64,000 nucleotides of DNA. Source: Clostridia bacterium. Its GTDB lineage: Bacteria; Bacillota; Clostridia; Oscillospirales; CAG-272. The notes under the pieces were generated by a model that saw only the letters and a program-made list of their open reading frames with translations, was not told where the DNA came from and ran no database searches. The position numbers were made by a program, and so were the translations under genes. Shown in pieces: positions 53,025 through 62,026 of the stretch. The stretch is from NCBI GenBank assembly GCA_017456005.1, contig JAFTLJ010000090.1:1-64000 (forward strand), in the 5' to 3' direction. Numbering within the stretch: the stretch's first letter is position 1; each line of letters starts with the position of its first letter.

Positions 53025-53057
53025 AAAGCAAAAAACTTCCCTTGCGGGAAGTTTTTT
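53025..53057. terminator. Terminator, right copy; shared with the radical SAM pair
   Basis: AAAGCAAAAAACTTCCC, loop TTGC, GGGAAGTTTTTTG, immediately after the sigma-fusion stop codon. Confidence 0.93.
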
Positions 53058-53068
53058 GTTGCGCATAT

Positions 53069-54322
53069 TTACAACCGTATTTCTTTCGGGAAGGCTTCTT
53101 TTCGCATAATGCCCCACATTTTGTCTATGTAGGCGAGCGTGTAGAAGTTTTCGTAATAATGATAGTAGAACGCGCCCTTTGGCGTCATCACGAACACGCC
53201 GTTTTCTTCCTTCACAAACCCGAGGAGCTTTGCCAGGCGAAGCTCTGTGCCGTACATTTTTTTGAGCGGAACGCCGAAGAATTTTTCAAAATCCTTTGGG
53301 TCTACGCGCGTGCTATAGGCTGTCCAGAAAAGGTAATAGACCATTCGCTGTCGTTTCGTAAAGCGTATGGTGAGCGAGGTGGGTAGCTTGCCCGACTTTA
53401 CGCGCCCGATGTATTCTTCCACAGAGAAGGTGTTGATTTTGAACTGCTCGCGCAGAAGCGTTGTGGCAGAGCAGCCAAAGCCGAGGAAATTATCACGCGT
53501 CATAGAGGAGTAGCCTGCGTGGGGCTCGCGCGAGAAAGTCCATATAGTGCCGCGCGTATAGCCTTTTTCGGCGCAATACGCCGTTACTTTATCGAGAAGT
53601 GCGCGTTTTTCTTTTTTGCCCATAGCCTGTACACGGCTTTTGGTAAATGTGAAATCTATAAAAGGATATATGGCTATGTGATTTGCGCCGCTTGCAAACG
53701 CTGTTTCTATATCGGAGGTGAGGTCCTCTATTGTTTGCCCGGGCAGGGCGAAAATAAAGTCCATAGAAACCGTTTCAAAGCTTACCTCTGCCAGCGCCGA
53801 CTTCATAGCGTGCACGTCTACATTCTTGCGCCCCAATATGCCCCGGTATTTTTCGCGGAATGACTGTATTCCTATGCTAAGCTTTGTAACCCCCGCTTCT
53901 TTCAGCGTTCTGAGCGTCTGCACGTTTACGTTGTCGGGGTGCAGCTCTGCGCCCACACCTTCCGTTATTATGAAATATTTTTCCAAAGCAGAGATTATTT
54001 CTTTCATTCTGTCTGCCGCAAGCGCGGGTGTGCCGCCGCCGAAATAGAGGCTTGTTACACGCTTTTTCTCTGCAAGCCCCGCACCGACCAGGTGTATTTC
54101 GCAAAGAAGCGCGTCTATATAGCGGTCCATAGCCTCTTTGGAATAGAGCGTTTTGCAGTATGGGCAGAAATTGCATATGCTTTTGCAGAACGGTATGTGA
54201 ACGTATAAGCCGAGGTTTTCGCAGGGCTCAAACGGCAGTTTTTCATCGTATTCGTTTTTGAAAACGAAGGGTTTTGCCGAGCGTGTCAGCCACGCTCGCG
54301 TAAGATTTGTAACTATACTCAT
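53069..54322 (-). CDS. HemW/coproporphyrinogen-oxidase-like radical SAM protein
   Basis: A 417-residue radical SAM protein. The cluster motif is C46-x3-C50-x2-C53 in IPFCKSICNFCPYC, with the CxxxCxxCxxC variant that marks the coproporphyrinogen oxidase-like group; SLYFGGGTPAL and FALPGQTIEDL are the corresponding SAM-contact motifs, and a HemN-like C-terminal domain follows. No other haem gene is nearby, so haem synthesis is not implied; members include haem chaperones and methylases. Nine bases separate it from the upstream radical SAM gene, so the pair forms an operon. Confidence 0.85.
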   Translation of the reverse strand: MSIVTNLTRAWLTRSAKPFVFKNEYDEKLPFEPCENLGLYVHIPFCKSICNFCPYCKTLYSKEAMDRYIDALLCEIHLVGAGLAEKKRVTSLYFGGGTPALAADRMKEIISALEKYFIITEGVGAELHPDNVNVQTLRTLKEAGVTKLSIGIQSFREKYRGILGRKNVDVHAMKSALAEVSFETVSMDFIFALPGQTIEDLTSDIETAFASGANHIAIYPFIDFTFTKSRVQAMGKKEKRALLDKVTAYCAEKGYTRGTIWTFSREPHAGYSSMTRDNFLGFGCSATTLLREQFKINTFSVEEYIGRVKSGKLPTSLTIRFTKRQRMVYYLFWTAYSTRVDPKDFEKFFGVPLKKMYGTELRLAKLLGFVKEENGVFVMTPKGAFYYHYYENFYTLAYIDKMWGIMRKEAFPKEIRL

Positions 54323-54331
54323 ATTGCACCT

Positions 54332-55234
54332 TTAAATGTATTTGAGGTATGTTTTCAGCATTTCAAAAATGATTTTCACGTTTCCGCGGAACAAAAGCGT
54401 GTATTCCGCCACGAAGAAATAGCCGCATTTTTCGCAAAGCCCCGGCACGTCTATGCATCTGCCGCAGGTGCTCACTTTACCGTTTTCTATAACCACACAT
54501 TGGTGGCAAGGTGTGGGGAAGCTGTTGTTTATAAGGTATTTGAAAGCGCTTTTTAGGTTGAAAACGGGCGCACCCGCCTTCATCATTTCCCCTATAACCT
54601 TACAACATTCGGCTTTTTCCTCTTTGGTAAGCGCAAGCTCTTTGGTATCGGGATAAGGCGTGTGGAAATTGAAGGAAACGGCGCGCACGTTTTTCGTATT
54701 CTTCGCAGTGAGGCACACATCCTTTACCTTATCTTTGTTTATTTTGTTTATCGCCATATAGAAGCAGATATTGTCCGCCGTGGCGCGGCTTATATTTTCC
54801 ATAATAGTGTCGTACGTATCGCCGCGTATTTCGTTGTGTTTTTCTCTGTCGCCGTCGAGGCTGAGCAGAATGAGGTCCGCTTCGGGCAGGTCTATGGGGA
54901 ACGTGCCGTTTGTGACAACGTTTACTATAAGGAAGCCCATTTCCTTGGCTTCCGCCACAAGGTCTCGCAGCGTTTTTCCGTCTGAATGCCACATAAAGGT
55001 TTCGCCGCCGCAGAAAAAGAGTATGCGCACACCCATATCGTATAGCTTTTGCATTTCGCTCTTTATTTGCGCGTATGGGTGGATCACAGCCGTTATATTG
55101 TTCACGGAGCAATGCTTGCAGTGCAGGTTACACCTATCCGTAATGATGACCGTACCCAAAATCGGCAGCTTTTTGCGGAAAATTATAGTTTTTACGCCGA
55201 ACGCGGCGAAATGTACAAAGGAGGAAAATTTCAT
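54332..55234 (-). CDS. Radical SAM protein with SPASM-like cysteine-rich end
   Basis: A 300-residue radical SAM protein with cluster motif C35-x3-C39-x2-C42 (CNLHCKHC) and SAM motif FFCGGETF. The end carries six cysteines in three pairs (CHQC, CGRC, CEKC), resembling a shortened SPASM domain for auxiliary iron-sulphur clusters. The first 20 residues and the last 20 are hydrophobic or amphipathic, suggesting membrane contact and perhaps a lipid substrate. I cannot name the product. It is the first gene of the two-gene operon. Confidence 0.8.
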   Translation of the reverse strand: MKFSSFVHFAAFGVKTIIFRKKLPILGTVIITDRCNLHCKHCSVNNITAVIHPYAQIKSEMQKLYDMGVRILFFCGGETFMWHSDGKTLRDLVAEAKEMGFLIVNVVTNGTFPIDLPEADLILLSLDGDREKHNEIRGDTYDTIMENISRATADNICFYMAINKINKDKVKDVCLTAKNTKNVRAVSFNFHTPYPDTKELALTKEEKAECCKVIGEMMKAGAPVFNLKSAFKYLINNSFPTPCHQCVVIENGKVSTCGRCIDVPGLCEKCGYFFVAEYTLLFRGNVKIIFEMLKTYLKYI

Positions 55235-55271
55235 AGGCGAGCCTCTTTTCTGTTGATTTATGCCTATATTT

Positions 55272-55309
55272 TAGCATAAAACCCACAGGGAAGCAAGTCC
55301 CTGTGGGTT
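55272..55309 (-). terminator. Terminator of the penicillin-binding protein gene
   Basis: AACCCACAGGG and CCCTGTGGGTT arms with a nine-base loop; on the minus strand it is followed by TTTA. Confidence 0.8.
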
Positions 55310-55333
55310 ACTTAAGAAAAGTTTAAGAAATGC

Positions 55334-57913
55334 TTAATTGTTTGGCAGCTTCGGCTGTGCCTGCACCGAGGTCGTTTGAGCATGTGTGACAGTTGTGTTA
55401 GTTGTGACAGTTGTGGCGCGGGAGGCACTGCTTGCCGTGCTCTGTGGCGGAAAGGTTGTTTTTGAAGAGGAGCTTGTATGAGGCAGCGTAGTTACTGTTG
55501 TTTGCGGAGTTGTGGTCGTCTGCGCTGTTGTGGTTTCCAGGAAATGCTCGCGGCAATAGCGGTTTTTTGGCTTTGCCACGCCCGAGGAGCCATAGTATTT
55601 GCCGCCGGTTTGAATTTTTGCAAAGTAGGGCAGGTTTTCTTCTGTTGCGGGGGAAACGCCCATGGGCAGATACATATAGGTGTACTGTGAATCTGTTATG
55701 CGAACGTCGCAGGGGAAAGAACGGTTTACCCGAAGAAGCCCTGCGTTTATAACGTTTTCCTCCGGGCATTTTTCGCAGGCGATAGCGTGCGTTACCTTGT
55801 CGTAGCGCACCAAAACGTGCGTTGTACAATGCGCTTTCGGCTCTGTGCCGCGCTTGAAGTATCCTGTTTCTATGCGGTTGCCGCGCAGATCGGCGTGGCA
55901 GGCGCGCGAGGCGAGCTCGCCAGAATCCACGCAATAGGAGGAGGCGACCACGCCTGCGCTTTGCGGAAACTTTTTGGTGTAAGCTTCAAGCGAATCGTAA
56001 ACTCTTTCCATAATGCCGTCGAAAACCGTGCAGGCAGGGTTTTGCTTGTATTCGCCTATGTCGCGCCCGTCGCGGTAGCCCGACCACACGCCGCAGACGT
56101 ACTCCGGTGTGTAGCCTATAAACCAGCGGTCGCCGCCCGAATTGGAGGTGCCCGTTTTGCCTGCCACCTCCACGCGGTTTGCAAGAGAGAGCCCCTTTGC
56201 CGTACCCTTTATGACCACGTTTTTCAGCAGACGTGTCATTATATCTGCGCTTTCCTCGGAAATGAGGCGCTCGGCATCATCGCCGTGCGAAAGAAGAAGC
56301 GTGCCGTCTGCACCGTACACCTTTGTGAAGGTATACGGTCTTTCAAACTCGCCCATGCGCGGAAACATAGTGTATGCCCCTGCCATATCGCGCACGGAAA
56401 CGCCCACGCTTGTGGCACCCATAGCAAGAGGTGCTGCGGCGATATCGGAAAGAACCTGCCCGTTTTCGTCGGCTTTGCTTGCCACGAGCCCCGAAAGCCC
56501 TGCTTTTTTGCAAAAATTAAAGGAGCTTTGCAAGCCGACCTTGCCGAGTACGTTCACAGCCACGGTATTTACAGAATTATACACGGCTTTGTTTACCGTG
56601 GTGAGCCCGGAGTAAATACGAGGGTTGTTTTTTGGCCAGAGAGTATACCCGCTGCCGTTTTTTGTGAATTTTACAGGAACATCGTCGAAAACGCTCGCCC
56701 AGGTTATAAGGTTTTTCTCTATGGCGGGGGCGTAGACGGAAATGGGCTTAAGCGCAGAACCTGGGGAACGCTGTGCCTTTGTGGCGAGGCAAAAAGCGCG
56801 GTTTGCCGTTTTTTCGCCCCTGCCGCCCGCTATGGCACGAATAGCGCCTGTTTTTGCATCTATTATAACGGCGGCGCTTTCGGGGGTGCCGACCTCATTT
56901 TTGGGAAAATTTTTTGCGTTTTTATAAAATTCGTCGAGCATATTTTGCATATCCGCGTCGAGCGTGGTATATATTGAAAGCCCACCCGAATATACCGAGG
57001 CAGAGGCGCTTTCGCGCGAAATACTGTATTTTGCGGCAAGCTCTGCTATTACATCCTCTATTACGGCATCTACGAACCAAGAGTGTATTTCTTCCGCTTT
57101 GCTTTTCATTTCTTGCTCGGCAAGCGAAAGCTCTGCCGAAGCCGCCGTGCGGTATTCCGCTTCGGAAATATAGCCGAGCTCGTGCATGCGCAAAAGCACG
57201 GTGTTCCTGCGCTCCTTGTTGTTTTCGGGCTTTCGTGCCGGATCAAAGCGGGAGGGGTTTTGCACTATTGCGGCTATGCTCGCACATTCCTCAAGCGAAA
57301 GCTCGCCCACGTTTTTGCCGAAATATTTTTCTGCCGCCGTCTGCACGCCGAAGCAACCCGAGGAAAGGTATACATTGTTTAGGTACAGCTCCAAGATCTC
57401 TTCCTTGGAAAGCTTTTCTTCCAGCTTCAGCGCGCGCATGATCTCCGTAAGCTTGCGCTTCACCGTCACCTCGTTTTCGCCCGTGAGGTTTTTTACGAGC
57501 TGTTGCGTTATGGTAGATCCGCCGTAGCTTTTGCCGCCGAAGAAGTTTACCACCGCGCCGAGCGTGCGTTTTAAGTCGATACCGCTGTGCTCGTAAAATC
57601 GATGGTCCTCTATGGCGATAAATGCGTTTTTTAAGTTTTCGGGCAGGTCTTCTATATCTGCCCAAATGCGGTTTTCTGTGCCATGCAGGCGCAAAAGCTC
57701 TGTTTCTTCGCCGTTTTTTACGTGATATATCTTCGTTGTGAGCCCCAGATTGCCTGCGAGCATTTCTATATCCAGCTCGGAATCTATATTTTTCATATAA
57801 ACAAAAAGCGAGGCGGCGACAGCCCCCATGCTTATCGTTCCGATGAGAAAAAAAGTGAGCAAGGTAACCAATATGATTTTCAAGGGTTTGCGTTTCTTTT
57901 TGATAAAAATCAC
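55334..57913 (-). CDS. Class A penicillin-binding protein (PBP1a type)
   Basis: Bifunctional peptidoglycan glycosyltransferase and transpeptidase, anchored in the membrane and acting outside. After a basic start and one span (about 12-35) come the GT51 motifs AIEDHRFYEHSGID and GGSTITQQLVKNLT, then the transpeptidase motifs SPGSALKP (active serine in SxxK), SVN and KTGTSN. A tail of some 75 residues rich in Thr and Ser ends the protein. The start is unusual: AGAGG serves a position eight bases on, which is ATC (57904); the ordinary candidate GTG 57913 overlaps the ribosome-binding site. GTG is given here, about 859 residues. Confidence 0.93.
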   Translation of the reverse strand: MIFIKKKRKPLKIILVTLLTFFLIGTISMGAVAASLFVYMKNIDSELDIEMLAGNLGLTTKIYHVKNGEETELLRLHGTENRIWADIEDLPENLKNAFIAIEDHRFYEHSGIDLKRTLGAVVNFFGGKSYGGSTITQQLVKNLTGENEVTVKRKLTEIMRALKLEEKLSKEEILELYLNNVYLSSGCFGVQTAAEKYFGKNVGELSLEECASIAAIVQNPSRFDPARKPENNKERRNTVLLRMHELGYISEAEYRTAASAELSLAEQEMKSKAEEIHSWFVDAVIEDVIAELAAKYSISRESASASVYSGGLSIYTTLDADMQNMLDEFYKNAKNFPKNEVGTPESAAVIIDAKTGAIRAIAGGRGEKTANRAFCLATKAQRSPGSALKPISVYAPAIEKNLITWASVFDDVPVKFTKNGSGYTLWPKNNPRIYSGLTTVNKAVYNSVNTVAVNVLGKVGLQSSFNFCKKAGLSGLVASKADENGQVLSDIAAAPLAMGATSVGVSVRDMAGAYTMFPRMGEFERPYTFTKVYGADGTLLLSHGDDAERLISEESADIMTRLLKNVVIKGTAKGLSLANRVEVAGKTGTSNSGGDRWFIGYTPEYVCGVWSGYRDGRDIGEYKQNPACTVFDGIMERVYDSLEAYTKKFPQSAGVVASSYCVDSGELASRACHADLRGNRIETGYFKRGTEPKAHCTTHVLVRYDKVTHAIACEKCPEENVINAGLLRVNRSFPCDVRITDSQYTYMYLPMGVSPATEENLPYFAKIQTGGKYYGSSGVAKPKNRYCREHFLETTTAQTTTTPQTTVTTLPHTSSSSKTTFPPQSTASSASRATTVTTNTTVTHAQTTSVQAQPKLPNN

Positions 57914-57984
57914 CTCTTTTTGAATATTGTGCGTGCGGTGGGCAAACAATAAACGTAAAAATATGTGTAAAACGAGGTGGATTT

Positions 57985-58338
57985 ATGAAACGGGGGAAAT
58001 TTGTTTCGTTTATAAGAAAAATTTGTATTACGCTTGTGTTTTCCGTATGTATTTTTACGGCGGGGTACGGCGTGGGGCTTTCGCATAACGTAAAGAGCGT
58101 TTTTTCGGATATTACGACGAAAGCGGCGAGCACGAATGTGCAAAACGCGGAGTGCGGCGGTTATTCCGCGATACTTTCGGGGAAATGGATATACGTTTAC
58201 AACGGCACGGGCACGCTTTGCGACGCGGTATACGTTTACACGGAGTATATGACGGAAGAAGATAAGGCGGCGCTTTCCTGCGGAGTGGAATTTGAAACGG
58301 AAGCGGAAATGCATGCGTTTATAGAGGGTTTCAGATGA
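57985..58338 (+). CDS. Exported BofC-C-terminal-domain-like protein
   Basis: A 117-residue protein with an N-terminal membrane anchor or signal (ICITLVFSVCIFTAGYGVGL) and a C-terminal half, YSAILSGKWIYVYNGTG to CGVEFETEAEMHAFIEGF, that resembles the C-terminal domain of BofC, a regulator of the sigma-K checkpoint in Bacillus spores. Clostridial stand-alone versions are uncharacterised. It is divergent from the penicillin-binding protein gene, sharing a 70-base control region. ACGAGGTGG precedes the ATG. Confidence 0.6.
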   Translation: MKRGKFVSFIRKICITLVFSVCIFTAGYGVGLSHNVKSVFSDITTKAASTNVQNAECGGYSAILSGKWIYVYNGTGTLCDAVYVYTEYMTEEDKAALSCGVEFETEAEMHAFIEGFR

Positions 58339-58341
58339 AAA

Positions 58342-58366
58342 AAGCCTTCCCGAAGAGGGAAGGCTT
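58342..58366 (-). terminator. Terminator of the murB-whiA-dnaE operon
   Basis: AAGCCTTCCC, loop, GGGAAGGCTT; on the minus strand TTTT follows. It lies only five bases beyond the dnaE stop. Confidence 0.9.
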
Positions 58367-58371
58367 AAATT

Positions 58372-60174
58372 TCATTTCAGCACAACGCAGTCCTTGCCCA
58401 GAAGCTCGCAAAGATATGCGAACATATTCGGGCGGATATCCACGCCGCCGTTGTATTTTTCATATTTTTTCTCTTTTTCGTTATAGATTATAACAGGCGT
58501 TTTGCCATCGAATATCATAATGATATTCATAACCTTTTGGAAGATATCGCCCGTTTTATCGGGTACTTTCAGGTATAGCTTGCCGTCCTTCGGCGGTTTT
58601 GGCAGGTATGTGGGCACGCGCTCGCGCTCGGTGGGCGGAGGCGTTGTGGGAAGCGGAGCTGTGTTCGTGCGCCTGCGCTCTGCCACCTCCTCGGGCAAGC
58701 CCTCGGAAATAAGGCTTACGGCAGAAACGAGTATCTTCGGCGCTTTGCCTTCCTCTGCGGAAATTTCGCCGCGCAGACAGATGGCTGTATCCTTCATAAG
58801 TATGTGCGAATTATCCGCAAATACTTTGGGGAAGATTATAAGCTCTATTTCACCCGTTTTATCTTCTATTGTTACAAACGCCATAGGTGCGCCGTTTTTC
58901 GTGTTTTTTACGGTTTTTGCGTTTATTATACCGCAAAGCGTTACACGCTGTTTATCGGCAAAGGCTATCATGCTTTCATCCTCTGCGGCGGTTTCGCCCT
59001 CCGCTTCGTTGGAAAATGAAGCGAGTATGGCGCCTATGGGCATAGGAAGGATTTCATCGATCATTTCTGCGTAATCGTCCAGCGGGTGCCCCGAGAAGTA
59101 CATGCCCGTATACTCTTTTTCTTGGCGCAATTTTTCTTTTACGGAATATTCGGGAATATCGGGAAGCTTGTATTTATAAACCTCGCCGAACGTTTCCTTG
59201 GCTGAAATGTTGCCGAGCGTGAAAATGTCCATTTGGTCTGCATTTTGCTCGCGTGCGCGGCGAACGTATATATCTATTATGCTTTCGTATTCGGAATGGA
59301 GCGCGCTTCGGTTTTCGCCGAGAGAATCGAACGCGCCGCTGCCTATAAGCGCTTCTACCTGGCGCTTATTAAGCTCGTATACGCTCATACGCTTCACGAA
59401 ATCTTCGAAAGAAGTAAAAGCACCGTTTTCTTCGCGCTCTGCGATGACCTGCGAAAGGAATGCGTCGCCAACGTTTTTTATACCCAAAAGCCCGAAACGA
59501 ACGGCTTTTTTGCCTTTTTCGCCATAGACTACATGGTACGTTTTGCGGCTTTCGTTTATATCCGGGCCGAGCACCTCTATACGCATTTTCCGCGCTTCTT
59601 CTATATAAGAAGCGCTTTTTGTTATGTTGTCTGAAACAGAGGAGATGAGTGCGGCGAAATATTCGCTGGGGTAGTGTGCCTTTAGGTACGCTGTGCGGTA
59701 GGAAAGGTAGGCATAAGCAGTGGCGTGGCTTTTGTTGAACGCATATTTTGCGAAATCTGCCATATCGGCAAAAATTTCCTCTGCGTCTTCCTTAGAAAGT
59801 CCTGCGGCGAGAGCACCCGTGCAAAGCATGTTGCCTGCCTCATCCTTTTCGCCGTAGACGAATGCGTTGTGTTCCTTTTCCATAGCGCCGCTTTTCTTTT
59901 TGGACATAGCGCGGCGCACAATATCCGCCCTGCCGAACGAGAAGCCGGCGAGGCTGCGGCATATTTGCATAACCTGCTCCTGGTAAATGATGCAACCCGA
60001 GGTGCCGCCGAGTATTTCGCGCAGAACATTGCATTTGTAAGTTACCTTTTCGGGGTGCTTGCGGTTTGTAAGGAAGAGGGGGATGGAATCCATGGGCCCC
60101 GGGCGGTACAGTGCTATCGCAAGAACGATATCTTCTATGTTCTTCGGCTGCATACCCATAAGCAATTTTCGCAT
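58372..60174 (-). CDS. dnaE: DNA polymerase III subunit alpha, C-terminal part after an in-frame TAA
   Basis: 600 residues from the first ATG after the stop; the homologous frame in fact opens directly after TAA 60285-60283 and adds 36 residues (KEPDFSINNIPLDDEG to LFQLESAG). It holds the fingers (ALYRPGPMDSIP), the helix-hairpin-helix region, a clamp-binding QMDIFTLG and an OB-fold domain (VTLCGIINAKTVKN, IEDKTGEIELIIF). The ATG at 60174 has no ribosome-binding site. This piece alone lacks all three catalytic aspartates. Confidence 0.85.
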   Translation of the reverse strand: MRKLLMGMQPKNIEDIVLAIALYRPGPMDSIPLFLTNRKHPEKVTYKCNVLREILGGTSGCIIYQEQVMQICRSLAGFSFGRADIVRRAMSKKKSGAMEKEHNAFVYGEKDEAGNMLCTGALAAGLSKEDAEEIFADMADFAKYAFNKSHATAYAYLSYRTAYLKAHYPSEYFAALISSVSDNITKSASYIEEARKMRIEVLGPDINESRKTYHVVYGEKGKKAVRFGLLGIKNVGDAFLSQVIAEREENGAFTSFEDFVKRMSVYELNKRQVEALIGSGAFDSLGENRSALHSEYESIIDIYVRRAREQNADQMDIFTLGNISAKETFGEVYKYKLPDIPEYSVKEKLRQEKEYTGMYFSGHPLDDYAEMIDEILPMPIGAILASFSNEAEGETAAEDESMIAFADKQRVTLCGIINAKTVKNTKNGAPMAFVTIEDKTGEIELIIFPKVFADNSHILMKDTAICLRGEISAEEGKAPKILVSAVSLISEGLPEEVAERRRTNTAPLPTTPPPTERERVPTYLPKPPKDGKLYLKVPDKTGDIFQKVMNIIMIFDGKTPVIIYNEKEKKYEKYNGGVDIRPNMFAYLCELLGKDCVVLK

Positions 60175-60282
60175 ACCTGCGCTTTCGAGCTGGAAAAGCC
60201 CCTCTGTTTTGCCTGCGCAGAGAAGCGCGTATGCGCCCTCGTCGTCAAGCGGAATATTGTTTATGCTGAAATCTGGCTCTTT

Positions 60283-62004
60283 TTACCGTATTTGCTTTTC
60301 TGTATCGGAAATGATGGTAAGATAACGCAAGCCGAGAAAGTCGAATTTCAAAAGCCCGAGCTCCGCAACCGTATCCATGGTGAACTGCGTGAGCGTCATA
60401 TCCGTGGAAAAAGCCACGGGTACGTATTCGTGCACGGGGCGGTCGGTTATGACTATACCTGCGGCATGCGCGGAAACGTGGCGCGGCATACCCTCGAGCT
60501 GCTTGGAAATATCTATGAGCTTTTTTACGTCGGCACTGCTTTCGTACATTTCGCCGAGCCTGCCGCGCAAAGCGTCCTCCAGCGTTACGCCGATGTCGCC
60601 CGGAATGGCTTTTGCAACGGCGTCTACGTCTGCGTAGTTCATACCGAGCGCTCTGCCTACGTCGCGCACGACGGCTTTTGCCGAAAGTGTACCGAACGTG
60701 GCTATACCGCAAACGTGCTCGGCACCGTATTTTTCGGCAACGTAATCGATAACCTCGCCGCGGCGGTCGTAGCAGAAGTCTGTATCAAAATCGGGCATGC
60801 TTACTCGTTCCGGGTTTAAGAAACGCTCGAACATAAGGTCGTGCTTTATGGAGTCTACATCGGTTATGCCCACAAGGTAAGCCACAAGGCTGCCGGCACC
60901 CGAGCCTCTTCCGGGCCCTGTAGGTATGCCGCGCTCCTTTGCGGCGGCTATGAAATCTTGTACGATAAGGTAATATTCCGAGTATCCCATTTTTGCTATT
61001 ACGGAAAGCTCGTAGTCTATTCTTTCGCGGTATTCCTCTTCGCTGTGCTTTTCCGTGAAAGCTATTTCGCCTGAGGCTTTTTTGCGCTCAAAGCCCTCAC
61101 TCGCGAGGCGCGCAAGGTAAGCCTCGGGCGTTTCACCCGTTTCGGGCACGAAGCGAGGGAGATAGAGCTTATCAAACTCGAAATCGAAAGCGCACATATC
61201 CGCGATTTTTTGCGTGTTGGCACAGGCATCGGGGTAGGCGGCGAAAATGCGCTCCATTTCCGCCGTGCTTTTATAGTAGAATTCGTCTGTTTCAAAGCCG
61301 AACGGTCTGCCGTCGGAAACCTTGGAGTTTGTTTGTATGCACATAAGCACGGCTTGTGTATCGGAATCGGCACGGCGCAGATAGTGCACGTCGTTAGTGG
61401 CTACGAGAGGTATGCCTGTTTCGCCGTGCAGGGAAAGCAGAGCCTCGCAAACCTCCCTTTGCCCTTGCATGCCGTGGTCCTGCAGCTCGAGGTAGAAGTT
61501 GCCCTCGCCGAAAATTTTGTTAAGTTCAAGCGCGTAACTTTTCGCACGCTCGAAATCACCCGAAAGTATCATTTTCGGTATAAAGCCGGCGAGGCACGCG
61601 GAAAGGCACACGAGCCCCTCGCTGTGCGTGCGCAAAAGCTCCATATCCACGCGCGGCTTTGTGTAGAACCCCTCGGTATAGCCCTTTGAAACCATATAGC
61701 AAAGGTTTTTATATCCCGTTTCGTTTTTGCAGAGCAGCACAAGGTGGTAGCGCGCGCTTTCGTCGATCCTGTTTTTATCGAAGCGGGAAGCGGGCGCAAC
61801 GTAGACTTCGCAGCCGATTATAGGCTTTACGCCCTCTTTTTTGCACGCCTTGTAGAAATCCACCGCGCCGAACATAGCGCCGTGGTCTGTTATGGCAACG
61901 GCGCTGTGCCCCATGGCGGCGGCAACCTTCGGTATTTCCGAAATGCGGCACGCGCCGTCCAGCAGGCTATATTCCGAATGTAGGTGCAGATGTACGAATG
62001 GCAC
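60283..62004 (-). CDS. dnaE: DNA polymerase III subunit alpha, N-terminal part before an in-frame TAA
   Basis: 573 residues from GTG 62004 (AAAGGAG upstream): PHP domain from VHLHLHSEYSLLDG with ITDHGAMFG, and the palm with the catalytic aspartates D407 and D409 (PDFDTDFC) and D555 (KFDFLGLR). The frame stops at TAA (60285-60283) after EKQIR, then continues in the same frame with the rest of the polymerase; joined, the gene has 1210 codons, normal for a DnaE1-type enzyme. The stop falls 18 residues after the third catalytic aspartate, so the fragment should not polymerise. Third gene of murB-whiA-dnaE. Confidence 0.88.
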   Translation of the reverse strand: MPFVHLHLHSEYSLLDGACRISEIPKVAAAMGHSAVAITDHGAMFGAVDFYKACKKEGVKPIIGCEVYVAPASRFDKNRIDESARYHLVLLCKNETGYKNLCYMVSKGYTEGFYTKPRVDMELLRTHSEGLVCLSACLAGFIPKMILSGDFERAKSYALELNKIFGEGNFYLELQDHGMQGQREVCEALLSLHGETGIPLVATNDVHYLRRADSDTQAVLMCIQTNSKVSDGRPFGFETDEFYYKSTAEMERIFAAYPDACANTQKIADMCAFDFEFDKLYLPRFVPETGETPEAYLARLASEGFERKKASGEIAFTEKHSEEEYRERIDYELSVIAKMGYSEYYLIVQDFIAAAKERGIPTGPGRGSGAGSLVAYLVGITDVDSIKHDLMFERFLNPERVSMPDFDTDFCYDRRGEVIDYVAEKYGAEHVCGIATFGTLSAKAVVRDVGRALGMNYADVDAVAKAIPGDIGVTLEDALRGRLGEMYESSADVKKLIDISKQLEGMPRHVSAHAAGIVITDRPVHEYVPVAFSTDMTLTQFTMDTVAELGLLKFDFLGLRYLTIISDTEKQIR

Positions 62005-62026
62005 GTTAATTACTCCTTTGAAAAGA

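Noticed and set aside
60175..60290. Split-intein DnaE as in cyanobacteria
   Set aside because: The interruption is a single stop codon with no inserted sequence, lies at residue 574 rather than the intein site, and no intein motifs are found.
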